From contig JAFVYT010000106.1 of the NCBI GenBank assembly GCA_017508505.1, positions 1 to 8,283 on the forward strand: a DNA stretch of 8,283 nucleotides, given 5' to 3'. Shown piece after piece: positions 1-5,367 of this stretch. Each line of letters starts with the position of its first letter. Position 1 is the stretch's first letter. The position numbers and the translations under genes were made by a program. The notes beneath the pieces were generated by a model that was given only the letters and a program-made list of their open reading frames with translations, did no database searches and was not told the DNA's origin. The stretch is from Clostridia bacterium (GTDB lineage Bacteria > Bacillota_A > Clostridia > Oscillospirales > SIG627).

Positions 1-8
1 AACTGAGC

Positions 9-34
9 AAAAAGCAAGGTTTACCTTGCTTTTT
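9..34. terminator. Intrinsic terminator hairpin at left edge, symmetric
   Basis: An 11-bp perfect stem (9-19 with 24-34) around a TTTA loop has five A on its left arm and five T on its right arm, so it could terminate transcription in either direction. No gene in the window reads into it from the left, so it probably ends a gene lying before position 1. Leftward transcription from the exonuclease would meet the 124-157 terminator first. Confidence 0.65.
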
Positions 35-102
35 GGTTACCCGAAGGCGTACAAAGGTACGTCGAGTGGCGAAGTTTGTTCGTAGCAAAAAATGCGTTTT
101 TT
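35..102. other. Compact hairpin cluster, unidentified (possible structured RNA or dispersed repeat)
   Basis: Two further small hairpins follow the first terminator closely. One is a 7-bp stem (46-52 with 57-63, one G-T pair) closed by an AAAG loop. The other is a 5-bp stem (69-73 with 79-83, one G-T pair) with a GTTTG loop. An A6/T6 inverted repeat around TGCG follows at 87-102. There is no reading frame and no tRNA-like cloverleaf. The density of short palindromes resembles REP-like intergenic repeats or the 3' end of a small RNA, but I recognise no known family, so the call stays descriptive. Confidence 0.35.
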
Positions 103-115
103 TATTGTTTTTATC

Positions 116-166
116 AAAAAAACGGGATTCTTCGGACGTTTGATTCCAAAGAATCCCTTTTGTTTT
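116..166. terminator. Bidirectional intrinsic terminator downstream of the exonuclease gene
   Basis: A 9-bp perfect stem pairs 124-132 with 149-157, with a 16-nt loop that can form a short inner helix (134-136 with 145-147). On the plus strand it is followed by TTTTGTTTT. On the minus strand the A7 run at 116-122 becomes a T7 tract directly after the stem. It therefore fits as the terminator of the leftward exonuclease transcript, about 107 nt after its stop codon, and can also stop rightward transcription entering from the left edge. The stretch 167-264 is 3' untranslated sequence with one weak GC hairpin (198-202 with 209-213). Confidence 0.7.
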
Positions 167-264
167 ATAGGAATAGGCGGTCTGCGCTTTTTTACATCCC
201 CGGGTCCTCGGGGGCTTGATTCTTTTGTAAGAGCTCTGTCTGACTGCCTGCGGTGACGCTTTGA

Positions 265-1254
265 TTATTCTGCCGCGTCCTTTGCCGCAAGCGCCTTCTC
301 GGCCTCCCGCTTTTCTCTGCGGCGGGCACGCTTTCTCTTTTCCTTTTGCCGTTCCGCGGCCCGGAGCTTTTCCTGACGCTCCTTTTTCTGCTCGTAAAAG
401 AGGGCCAGGTTTTCGTCCCAGGCGAAGACCTCTCGGGTGGCCCCGATCCGATCTCCCACCGTCCGATACAGACGGAAGCGTACCAGATACTTTTTTTCTT
501 CGGGGCACTCGGCCACCGCAAGGTATTTGTTGGCGTTTTGGGGGATCAGCCCCTCGGGCAGAAGGTACTCCTCACACTCGGGACAGGGAAAGGTGGTGCT
601 TTCCAGCTCCCGGAGTGCCTCGCCCCGATTGGCAAAATGCACGGGCACCTCTCCCGTCTCAATGGGGTAAACGGTGATGTCTCCCGCCAAGGCGGCGTAC
701 TCCTCGAGGCCCTTCTTCATATCCAGATGGCGGCAGATGAGGGCGGTGCTTTTGGCGTCGCACAGGGCGTCGTGAGCCTGAAAGGGCTCCTCCCCCAGCA
801 TCTCGATGGCATCCTCCAGAGCGAACTGACGGACGGCACCCGTCTTCTGATGGGAGAAGAGCACCTGCAGATCGTAGGAGGGGGGGATCCAATCCTCGTC
901 CAGAGAAAAGAGGATCAGGTTGTCCCGCAGCATGGGGATGTCGTCGGGACCCCAGGTCAGAAACACGAAATCTCTCCCGCAGAACTTGACGAGCTGACGG
1001 AAGGCCTCGGGAAAGGGGATGCCCTTCTTGACCGTCTCGTTGTCCAGCCCCGTGATCCGCGCCACCTTGCGGTGCATCTTGCGGTAAAACTTGGGGCTAC
1101 AGGTCAGTCGAAGCTCCTTTTTGATGGAAAAGCGCTTGTCCATCAGAACGGCGCCGATCTGCACGATCTCGCCCACCAGATGCACGGGCTTTTCTACGGT
1201 TTCCCCTGCCCAGCGGGGTTGATTCCATTCCAGATCCAAAACTACGTAATTCAT
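265..1254 (-). CDS. DEDDh-family 3'-5' exonuclease with basic C-terminal tail
   Basis: This 329-residue protein belongs to the RNase T/DnaQ-type exonuclease superfamily, which removes nucleotides from 3' ends of DNA or RNA using two metal ions. The N-terminal domain (about 1-190) carries ExoI as DLEWN (D7, E9), ExoII at WGPDD (D104 or D105), and ExoIII as HDALCDA (H161, D166). This is the full DEDDh set, and the layout recalls the KapD-like exonucleases of Firmicutes. Residues 191-285 form an extra domain with a CPEC pair (224-227) and C250, perhaps a degenerate metal site. Residues 286-329 are almost entirely K, R, E and A, suggesting a nucleic-acid-binding or coiled tail. The ATG is preceded by GAGG about 6 nt upstream. 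It is transcribed alone from the promoter at 1282-1310. Whether its substrate is DNA or RNA cannot be told from sequence. Confidence 0.88.
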   Translation of the reverse strand: MNYVVLDLEWNQPRWAGETVEKPVHLVGEIVQIGAVLMDKRFSIKKELRLTCSPKFYRKMHRKVARITGLDNETVKKGIPFPEAFRQLVKFCGRDFVFLTWGPDDIPMLRDNLILFSLDEDWIPPSYDLQVLFSHQKTGAVRQFALEDAIEMLGEEPFQAHDALCDAKSTALICRHLDMKKGLEEYAALAGDITVYPIETGEVPVHFANRGEALRELESTTFPCPECEEYLLPEGLIPQNANKYLAVAECPEEKKYLVRFRLYRTVGDRIGATREVFAWDENLALFYEQKKERQEKLRAAERQKEKRKRARRREKREAEKALAAKDAAE

Positions 1255-1281
1255 ATCGTCCTCATTTCTTTCACTCTCTTA

Positions 1282-1310
1282 AGTTTAGCCGACAAGGGGC
1301 AAAAAGTCAA
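1282..1310 (-). promoter_or_regulatory. Sigma-A-type promoter of the exonuclease gene
   Basis: Read on the minus strand, TTGACT (1305-1310) and TAAACT (1282-1287) are separated by 17 nt. This predicts a start near 1275 and a leader of about 20 nt, with GAGG just before the ATG at 1254. It is divergent from the PHP gene promoter, with about 64 nt between the two -35 boxes. Confidence 0.65.
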
Positions 1311-1374
1311 GGGCGGGGAGGGGATATTTGGAGAACGGAGAAAAAAGAGGCGGATTTTTGTTACTTTTTGCGTG

Positions 1375-1403
1375 TTTACATTTCCTTTTTTTCGGTTTAT
1401 AAT
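1375..1403 (+). promoter_or_regulatory. Sigma-A-type promoter of the PHP gene
   Basis: TTTACA (1375-1380) and a perfect TATAAT (1398-1403) are separated by exactly 17 nt. The predicted start is near 1410. Because these boxes lie inside the open upstream extension of the PHP reading frame, they argue that translation does not begin at the ATG at 1368. A GAGGTG ribosome site (1421-1426) lies 7 nt before the ATG at 1434. Confidence 0.8.
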
Positions 1404-1433
1404 GGGCCTATCAAAGAAATGAGGTGCGAAGCC

Positions 1434-2453
1434 ATGAAACACTATCTCATTCCTCACGAGGGGAATTTTTACAAGGCCAATCTCCACTGTCACACCACGA
1501 TCTCCGATGGAAAATGGAGTCCTGAAAAGGTCAAGGAGGTGTACCGCTCTCAGGGGTATTCCGTGGTGGCCTTTACGGACCACGACGTTCTCTTTGCCCA
1601 TCCGGAGCTTCGGGACGAGAGCTTTTTGCCCCTGAACGGAATGGAGATCGAGATCCCCTCTCCCGTTACCGAGGAAAGCTTTCGGAAAAGGCCTTGGGTT
1701 CACCTTTGCCTCATTGCCAAGGAGGAGGACAATCTGATGATGCCCTTCTACCACAGGACCCTCTACATCAAATACAACGAAGAGGAAAGCCGCGCCAAGC
1801 TCCTTTATGACGAGACCGAGCCCGACTACGTGCGGGAGTGGGACGTGGACAGCGTGAACCGCACCATCGCCCTTGCCAAGGAGAAGGGCTTTTTCGTGAC
1901 CTATAACCACCCCGATTGGTCCTTCGAGGACGCTACGCGTCTGTCCCAATATCGGGGTCTGGATGCCTTGGAGTTCTACAATTCCAGCACGGCCCTTCAC
2001 GGCTATGGAGATTCCACCCCCGTCCATTATAATGCCATGGCCCGTCACGGCATCCGCCTTTATCCCGTGGCTGCCGACGACAACCACAATCCCGTGGAGT
2101 TTTCCGACCCCTTCAACTCCGCTTGCTGCGGCTGGGTGCAGATCAAGGCGGAAAGGCTCGACTACCGCACGGTCACCCGTGCCCTGGAGGAGGGCCATTT
2201 CTACGCCTCCATCGGCCCCGAGATCCACGACGTCTGGACCGAGGACGGTCAGATTCACGCGACCTTCTCCGAGGCACACCGAGTCACGGCCAACTACGTC
2301 GGGGGCAAGTGCCTTCCCGCCTACGCCTACGACGGCCCCATGACCTATGCCTCCTTCCCGCTGGATCCTCAGCGGGGCGGCCTGAGGCTGACCGTGTACC
2401 AAAAGGACGGCAAATACGCCACCACCCGCTTTTTCTACCCGGAGGAATGGTAA
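1434..2453 (+). CDS. PHP-domain metal-dependent phosphoesterase
   Basis: A 339-residue protein of the PHP family (polymerase and histidinol phosphatase), whose members hydrolyse phosphoesters with a multinuclear metal centre. Expected ligand motifs are present in order: H18-C-H20 with D25, T-D49-H50, E71 in GMEIE, H90, H159 in YNHPDW, E180, and D216-N-H218. The core ends near residue 220; the remaining 120 or so residues look like a beta-rich accessory domain that I cannot name. No signal peptide is seen, so it is likely cytosolic. The ATG at 1434 was chosen over the in-frame ATGs at 1368 and 1419 because the promoter overlaps the former and the ribosome site GAGGTG fits only 1434. The acyltransferase start follows 44 nt after the stop with no terminator, suggesting co-transcription. 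The substrate is unknown; PHP proteins of this type include phosphatases acting on nucleotides or sugar phosphates. Confidence 0.85.
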   Translation: MKHYLIPHEGNFYKANLHCHTTISDGKWSPEKVKEVYRSQGYSVVAFTDHDVLFAHPELRDESFLPLNGMEIEIPSPVTEESFRKRPWVHLCLIAKEEDNLMMPFYHRTLYIKYNEEESRAKLLYDETEPDYVREWDVDSVNRTIALAKEKGFFVTYNHPDWSFEDATRLSQYRGLDALEFYNSSTALHGYGDSTPVHYNAMARHGIRLYPVAADDNHNPVEFSDPFNSACCGWVQIKAERLDYRTVTRALEEGHFYASIGPEIHDVWTEDGQIHATFSEAHRVTANYVGGKCLPAYAYDGPMTYASFPLDPQRGGLRLTVYQKDGKYATTRFFYPEEW

Positions 2454-2483
2454 GACAAGAAACCACATAAAATTGAATGCAAA

Positions 2484-2488
2484 GGGAG
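2484..2488 (+). promoter_or_regulatory. Ribosome binding site deciding the acyltransferase start
   Basis: GGGAG at 2484-2488 lies 9 nt before the ATG at 2498 and downstream of the alternative in-frame ATG at 2477. It therefore supports 2498 as the start and removes seven residues from the longest reading frame. Confidence 0.6.
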
Positions 2489-2497
2489 ACCCGAGCC

Positions 2498-3304
2498 ATG
2501 AAGATCAAGACCAAGAAGTCCTCCTGGGAGGAGATCGAAAGCCTTGGCAAGCTGCCCCACCTAAAGCCCATCAAGCCCCCCTTTCTCTTTCGCCTTTTGG
2601 TGCGGGCTCTTTCCGTTCCCGACCTGATGAAGGCGCACTTTTCTTTCACCCGCAGCCGTATGGATCAGGCGGGAGAGGGGCCGTGGTTGATTTTGATGAA
2701 CCATTCCAGCTTTCTGGATCTGAAGATGGCCTCGAAGATCCTCTTTCCGAAGCCCTATCAGATCGTATCCACCACCGATGCCTTTGTGGGCAAGAGCCTT
2801 CTGATGCGGCTCATCGGCTGTATCCCCACTCAGAAATTCGTCACGGACGTCAGCCTCGTAATGACCCTGATCCGCCGTCTGAAAAAAGACAAGGTCAGCG
2901 TTTTGATGTATCCGGAGGCGGGCTATTCCTTCGACGGCACCGCCACGCGTCTTCCTCGCCGTCTCGGAGGCTTGCTCAAGCGTCTCGGGGTGCCCGTGGT
3001 GCTCATCCGCTCCGACGCGGGGGGCTTTCTGCGGGATCCTCTGTACAACGGCCTTCGCCTGAGAAGGGTAAAGGTCAACGCCACCGTTTCCTGCCTTTTG
3101 ACCTGTGAGGAGATCCGGGAAAAGAGCGTGGAGGAGCTGGACGGAATTCTGGACGAGGCCTTTTCCTTCGACCACTTCCGCGAGCAAAGGGAAAAGGGCA
3201 TCGCCATCACCGAAGGGACCCGTGCCACGGGGCTGGAGCGGGTGCTTTATCGCTGTCCCCGCTGCGGCGCGGAGAATAGATGCGCGGAGAGGGGATCACC
3301 CTGA
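2498..3304 (+). CDS. PlsC-like lysophospholipid acyltransferase, N-terminal part (frame interrupted)
   Basis: This 268-residue product matches the PlsC/LPLAT acyltransferase family, which transfers an acyl group to lysophosphatidic acid or a related lipid at the inner face of the membrane. The catalytic HX4D motif is seen at H69-D74 (NHSSFLD), and an EGxS-like substrate motif at P139-S144 (PEAGYS). Residues 27-40 form an amphipathic or membrane-associating stretch. The C-terminus carries CPRC (C253, C256), half of a zinc ribbon, and then stops after ten more residues. The missing half (CGAC) and a further domain lie immediately downstream in the -1 frame (3280-3786). Adding one G to the G tract at 3291-3294 joins both parts into a 429-residue protein with CX2C-X14-CX2C spacing. 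The catalytic domain itself appears intact. It is probably in an operon with the PHP gene upstream. I read it as a frameshifted gene, whether by mutation or by sequencing error. Confidence 0.8.
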   Translation: MKIKTKKSSWEEIESLGKLPHLKPIKPPFLFRLLVRALSVPDLMKAHFSFTRSRMDQAGEGPWLILMNHSSFLDLKMASKILFPKPYQIVSTTDAFVGKSLLMRLIGCIPTQKFVTDVSLVMTLIRRLKKDKVSVLMYPEAGYSFDGTATRLPRRLGGLLKRLGVPVVLIRSDAGGFLRDPLYNGLRLRRVKVNATVSCLLTCEEIREKSVEELDGILDEAFSFDHFREQREKGIAITEGTRATGLERVLYRCPRCGAENRCAERGSP

Positions 3305-3786
3305 CCTGCGGTGCCTGCGGGGCAAGCTACGAAATGAAGGAGGACGGCACCCTCGCGGCTACCGAGGGAGAAACGGAGTTTTCTCACATTCCCGATTGGT
3401 ACGCCTGGGAGCGGCAAACGGTCAGGAGGGAATTGGAGGAGGGAACGTATCGCCTTGACGTGCCCGTTTCCGTGGGCGTTATCTGCGACCACAAGGCCAT
3501 GTATCTTGTGGGAGAGGGGCGGCTGGTTCACACCCGAGAGGGGATGACTCTGTACGACGACAAGGGCCGTGCGGTATTCACCCAGGACCCCTGGGGCTCT
3601 CACAGCCTGAACGTGGACTTCTTCTTTTACGAGATGGGGGATATGATCGGGATCGGCTCCAAGGATCGACTCTATTACTGCTTTGTGCAAAAGGGCGTTC
3701 CCGTCACGAAGGCGCGCCTTGCGGCGGAGGAAATGTACGAAATGCCAAAGCCTGCCAAAAGGGCGGCAGAGAAGGCCGGGGAATAA
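3280..3786 (+). CDS. C-terminal zinc-ribbon and accessory domain of the acyltransferase (separated by a frameshift)
   Basis: The 168-residue frame begins in the overlap with the acyltransferase end. Its first residues contain CGAC (C10, C13), which complete the zinc ribbon started by CPRC in the preceding frame. The segment around residues 34-44 (FSHIPDWYAWE) leads into a domain of about 120 residues with mixed alpha/beta character and no catalytic motif I can name. From memory of the family, Clostridial PlsC-like proteins of about 430 residues carry this same tail, but I could not search for it. The ATG at 3280 has GGAG 5 nt upstream, so independent re-initiation is possible. Even so, splitting a zinc ribbon between two proteins makes a disrupted single gene the better reading. 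No terminator follows; a weak 6-bp hairpin at 3787-3802 sits directly after the stop. Confidence 0.65.
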   Translation: MRGEGITLTCGACGASYEMKEDGTLAATEGETEFSHIPDWYAWERQTVRRELEEGTYRLDVPVSVGVICDHKAMYLVGEGRLVHTREGMTLYDDKGRAVFTQDPWGSHSLNVDFFFYEMGDMIGIGSKDRLYYCFVQKGVPVTKARLAAEEMYEMPKPAKRAAEKAGE

Positions 3787-3814
3787 GGTTTTTTGCAAAA
3801 CCCATACGAAACTC

Positions 3815-3843
3815 TTGCAAAATCCGAGCCCTTGTGTTAAAAT
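3815..3843 (+). promoter_or_regulatory. Extended -10 promoter of the small membrane protein gene
   Basis: TTGCAA (3815-3820) and TAAAAT (3838-3843) are spaced by 17 nt, and the -10 is preceded by TGT, the extended -10 signature. The start is expected near 3850. The sequence TTGCAAAATCC covering the -35 recurs with one change 22 nt upstream (3793-3803), which could be an operator pair. The promoter implies that the ATG at 3844, inside the initially transcribed region, is not the translation start. Confidence 0.65.
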
Positions 3844-3860
3844 ATGACAAAGTTCAATGA

Positions 3861-3866
3861 AAGGAG
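3861..3866 (+). promoter_or_regulatory. Ribosome binding site of the small membrane protein
   Basis: AAGGAG at 3861-3866 precedes the ATG at 3877 by 10 nt of A-rich sequence. This is the only good Shine-Dalgarno site near the frame and sets the start at 3877 rather than 3844. Confidence 0.7.
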
Positions 3867-3876
3867 ATTCAAAAAA

Positions 3877-4122
3877 ATGAATCTTGATATCTTGAAGCAG
3901 GTTTTCCCTTTTTCCTTTAAGGCAAAGAACGACGTGGCTGCTTTGGTCATCAACATCCTGATCTACGTTGTGGTCGGTGCCGTGGTTGGTGCTCTGATCG
4001 GCATTTTGGCTGCCATTCCGATCGTGAATATTCTGGTCGGCTTGGTGGGAGCCTTGGTTGAGATCTACGTGATCGCCGGCATCGTTCTTTCCGTTTTGGA
4101 TTATCTGAAAATTTTGAAGTAA
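3877..4122 (+). CDS. Small two-helix membrane protein with glycine-zipper motif
   Basis: An 81-residue protein of unknown function. After a short polar N-terminus (1-20) there are two long hydrophobic segments, about residues 21-46 and 48-74, joined by a proline-containing turn (IPIV). The first holds G34, G38 and G42 at four-residue spacing, a glycine-zipper pattern that favours helix packing or oligomerisation. The second contains a buried acidic residue, E62. The C-terminus (LDYLKILK) is short and basic. No signal peptidase site is evident, so it should remain in the cytoplasmic membrane. It has its own promoter and strong ribosome site and is followed by a GC-rich hairpin, so it may be expressed alone at a high level. 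It sits between an acyltransferase and a lipid-type glycosyltransferase, but that does not establish a role in lipid synthesis. Similar short proteins seem common in gut Clostridia, from memory only. Confidence 0.78.
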   Translation: MNLDILKQVFPFSFKAKNDVAALVINILIYVVVGAVVGALIGILAAIPIVNILVGLVGALVEIYVIAGIVLSVLDYLKILK

Positions 4123-4130
4123 TTGAAAAA

Positions 4131-4161
4131 AAGGGCCCCGCATTGCGAGGGCCCTTCTTTT
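4131..4161 (+). terminator. Strong GC hairpin after the small membrane protein gene; terminator or attenuator
   Basis: An 8-bp stem (4131-4138 with 4149-4156) continues, after a bulged A at 4148, into a 3-bp GC helix (4139-4141 with 4145-4147) capped by ATT. A short T tract (4158-4161) follows, and an A7 run precedes it, so it may act in both directions. It lies 8 nt after the stop codon of the small protein gene and ends about 14 nt before the ATG of the next gene. No separate promoter fits in between, so the downstream gene may depend on read-through. Confidence 0.75.
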
Positions 4162-4174
4162 CCCTTTGAGTGTT

Positions 4175-5323
4175 ATGAAAATTCTAATCACCAGTGACTT
4201 GTATACGACGGCGACCAACGGCGTGGTGACCTCCGCGAGAAATCTCTTTGAGGAGCTTCAAAGAAGAGGACACGACGTGCGTCTTTTGACCTTGTCCGAT
4301 CGGATGAAGAGCCATCGGGACGGAAACGTGTATTACATCCGTTCAATGCCCATCGGGGTATATCCCAACGTGCGGATGCCTCTTTCCTATCGGCACAAGC
4401 TCATCCGTGAGCTCATCGAGTGGAAACCCGACGTGATCCACAGCCAGTGCGAATTTTTCAGCTTTCAGTACGCCCTGCGCATCTCCAAGCAAACGGGCGC
4501 ACCCATTTTACATACCTACCATACCATGTACGAGGACTACGCCACCTACGTGATTCCCAGCGCCCGTCTCGGACGGTATCTGGTGAAGGTGCTCTCAAAA
4601 AAGCGACTCAAGAGAGCCCGCATAGTGGTGGTTCCCACCCATAAGGTGGAGGACACCCTTTTGGGGTACGGGATGGAAAACGAGATCTGTGTGGTGCCCA
4701 GCGGCATCAGCCTGGAGCAGCACAAGAAGCGGCTGACTCCCGAGGAACGGCTGGCCAAGCGCCGCGCCCTCGGCATTGAGGATGACCAAATGGTGCTCAT
4801 CAACCTCGGCCGCCTCGGAAACGAGAAGAATCTGGATGAGGTCATCCGTTATTTTGCAGACGCTCTGGAGGAGATCGAGAAGCTCGTTCTGCTCATTGTG
4901 GGGGACGGCCCCGCAAGGAGCGATCTGGAACGGCTCGTGGAGGAAAAGGGCCTGACGGACCGCGTGATCTTTACGGGAATGGTAAAGCCGAGTGAGGTAC
5001 AGAATTTCTATCAGCTCGGGGACGTGTTCGTCAGCGGCTCCACCAGCGAGACCCAAGGCTTGACCTATATCGAGGCCGCCGCCAACGGCCTTCCCCTTTT
5101 GTGCCGACAGGACCCTTGTCTGGACGAGGTGATGGAGAAGGGCGAAAACGGATATTCCTATACCAACGAGGAGGAATTCCTTCAAGGGATCCGTGCCATG
5201 GCAGAGGATACGGAGTGGCTGCTCGCGGCGAAGAAAAAGAGTGAGGAGCAGGCCGAGCCCTTTGACAAGGAGGTCTTCGGTGCCACCATTGAGGAGCTGT
5301 ATGCTTCGGTTTTGAAGGATTAA
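4175..5323 (+). CDS. GT4 glycosyltransferase resembling diacylglycerol glucosyltransferases
   Basis: This 382-residue GT-B fold enzyme has the GT4 hallmarks. These are an N-terminal Rossmann start (MKILITSDLY) with the NGV loop at 15-17, the acceptor-side motif HTYHTMYEDY at 113-122, the NLGRLGNEKNL donor-domain start at 210-220, GDGP at 243-246, and the catalytic E292-X7-E300 motif. The HTYHTMYEDY stretch is typical of 1,2-diacylglycerol 3-glucosyltransferases of Firmicutes and mycoplasmas, which add glucose from UDP-glucose to membrane diacylglycerol. A glycolipid role is therefore the best guess, supported by the nearby acyltransferase; other GT4 acceptors cannot be excluded. The ATG at 4175 gives the canonical N-terminus; a TTG at 4166 would add three residues. 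Neither has a convincing ribosome site, which is unusual here, and a terminator-like hairpin precedes it. It ends in a strong bidirectional terminator. Confidence 0.85.
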   Translation: MKILITSDLYTTATNGVVTSARNLFEELQRRGHDVRLLTLSDRMKSHRDGNVYYIRSMPIGVYPNVRMPLSYRHKLIRELIEWKPDVIHSQCEFFSFQYALRISKQTGAPILHTYHTMYEDYATYVIPSARLGRYLVKVLSKKRLKRARIVVVPTHKVEDTLLGYGMENEICVVPSGISLEQHKKRLTPEERLAKRRALGIEDDQMVLINLGRLGNEKNLDEVIRYFADALEEIEKLVLLIVGDGPARSDLERLVEEKGLTDRVIFTGMVKPSEVQNFYQLGDVFVSGSTSETQGLTYIEAAANGLPLLCRQDPCLDEVMEKGENGYSYTNEEEFLQGIRAMAEDTEWLLAAKKKSEEQAEPFDKEVFGATIEELYASVLKD

Positions 5324-5360
5324 AAAAGAAACGCATCCTGCGGGATGCGTTTCTTTTTTT
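5322..5360. terminator. Bidirectional terminator between convergent genes
   Basis: A perfect 17-bp stem pairs 5322-5338 with 5343-5359 around a TGCG loop, flanked by six A on the left and seven T on the right. It overlaps the last bases of the GT4 stop codon and lies 8 nt from the stop codon of the leftward SGNH hydrolase gene, so it serves both transcripts. Confidence 0.92.
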
Positions 5361-5367
5361 CGCGGGC

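Noticed and set aside
198..213. GC-rich hairpin as a terminator of the exonuclease transcript
   Set aside because: Only five base pairs with a 6-nt loop and no T tract on the minus strand; the hairpin at 124-157 with a T7 tract is far better.
346..1422. Long plus-strand frame (358 residues) antisense to the exonuclease
   Set aside because: It is the shadow of a GC-rich coding gene. It shows no domain motif, and the minus-strand frame has all catalytic residues, a promoter and a ribosome site.
1251..2468. Long minus-strand frame (405 residues) antisense to the PHP gene
   Set aside because: Its composition is typical of an antisense shadow (rich in G, V, H and L without motifs), while the plus frame has the complete set of PHP metal ligands.
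2468..2473. TAAAAT as the -10 box of a separate acyltransferase promoter
   Set aside because: No acceptable -35 box lies 16-18 nt upstream (GAATGG at 17 nt), so co-transcription from the PHP promoter is preferred.
3287..3296. Programmed -1 ribosomal frameshift site in the acyltransferase
   Set aside because: The codons here (GAG AGG GGA) do not form an X-XXY-YYZ slippery heptamer, and I see no clear stimulatory stem-loop after them. A single-base deletion in the G tract explains the data better.
3247..4218. Minus-strand frame spanning the acyltransferase tail and the small membrane protein
   Set aside because: It runs through a promoter, an intergenic gap and a hairpin of plus-strand genes, and its repeated N, D and H residues are the reverse reading of hydrophobic codons.
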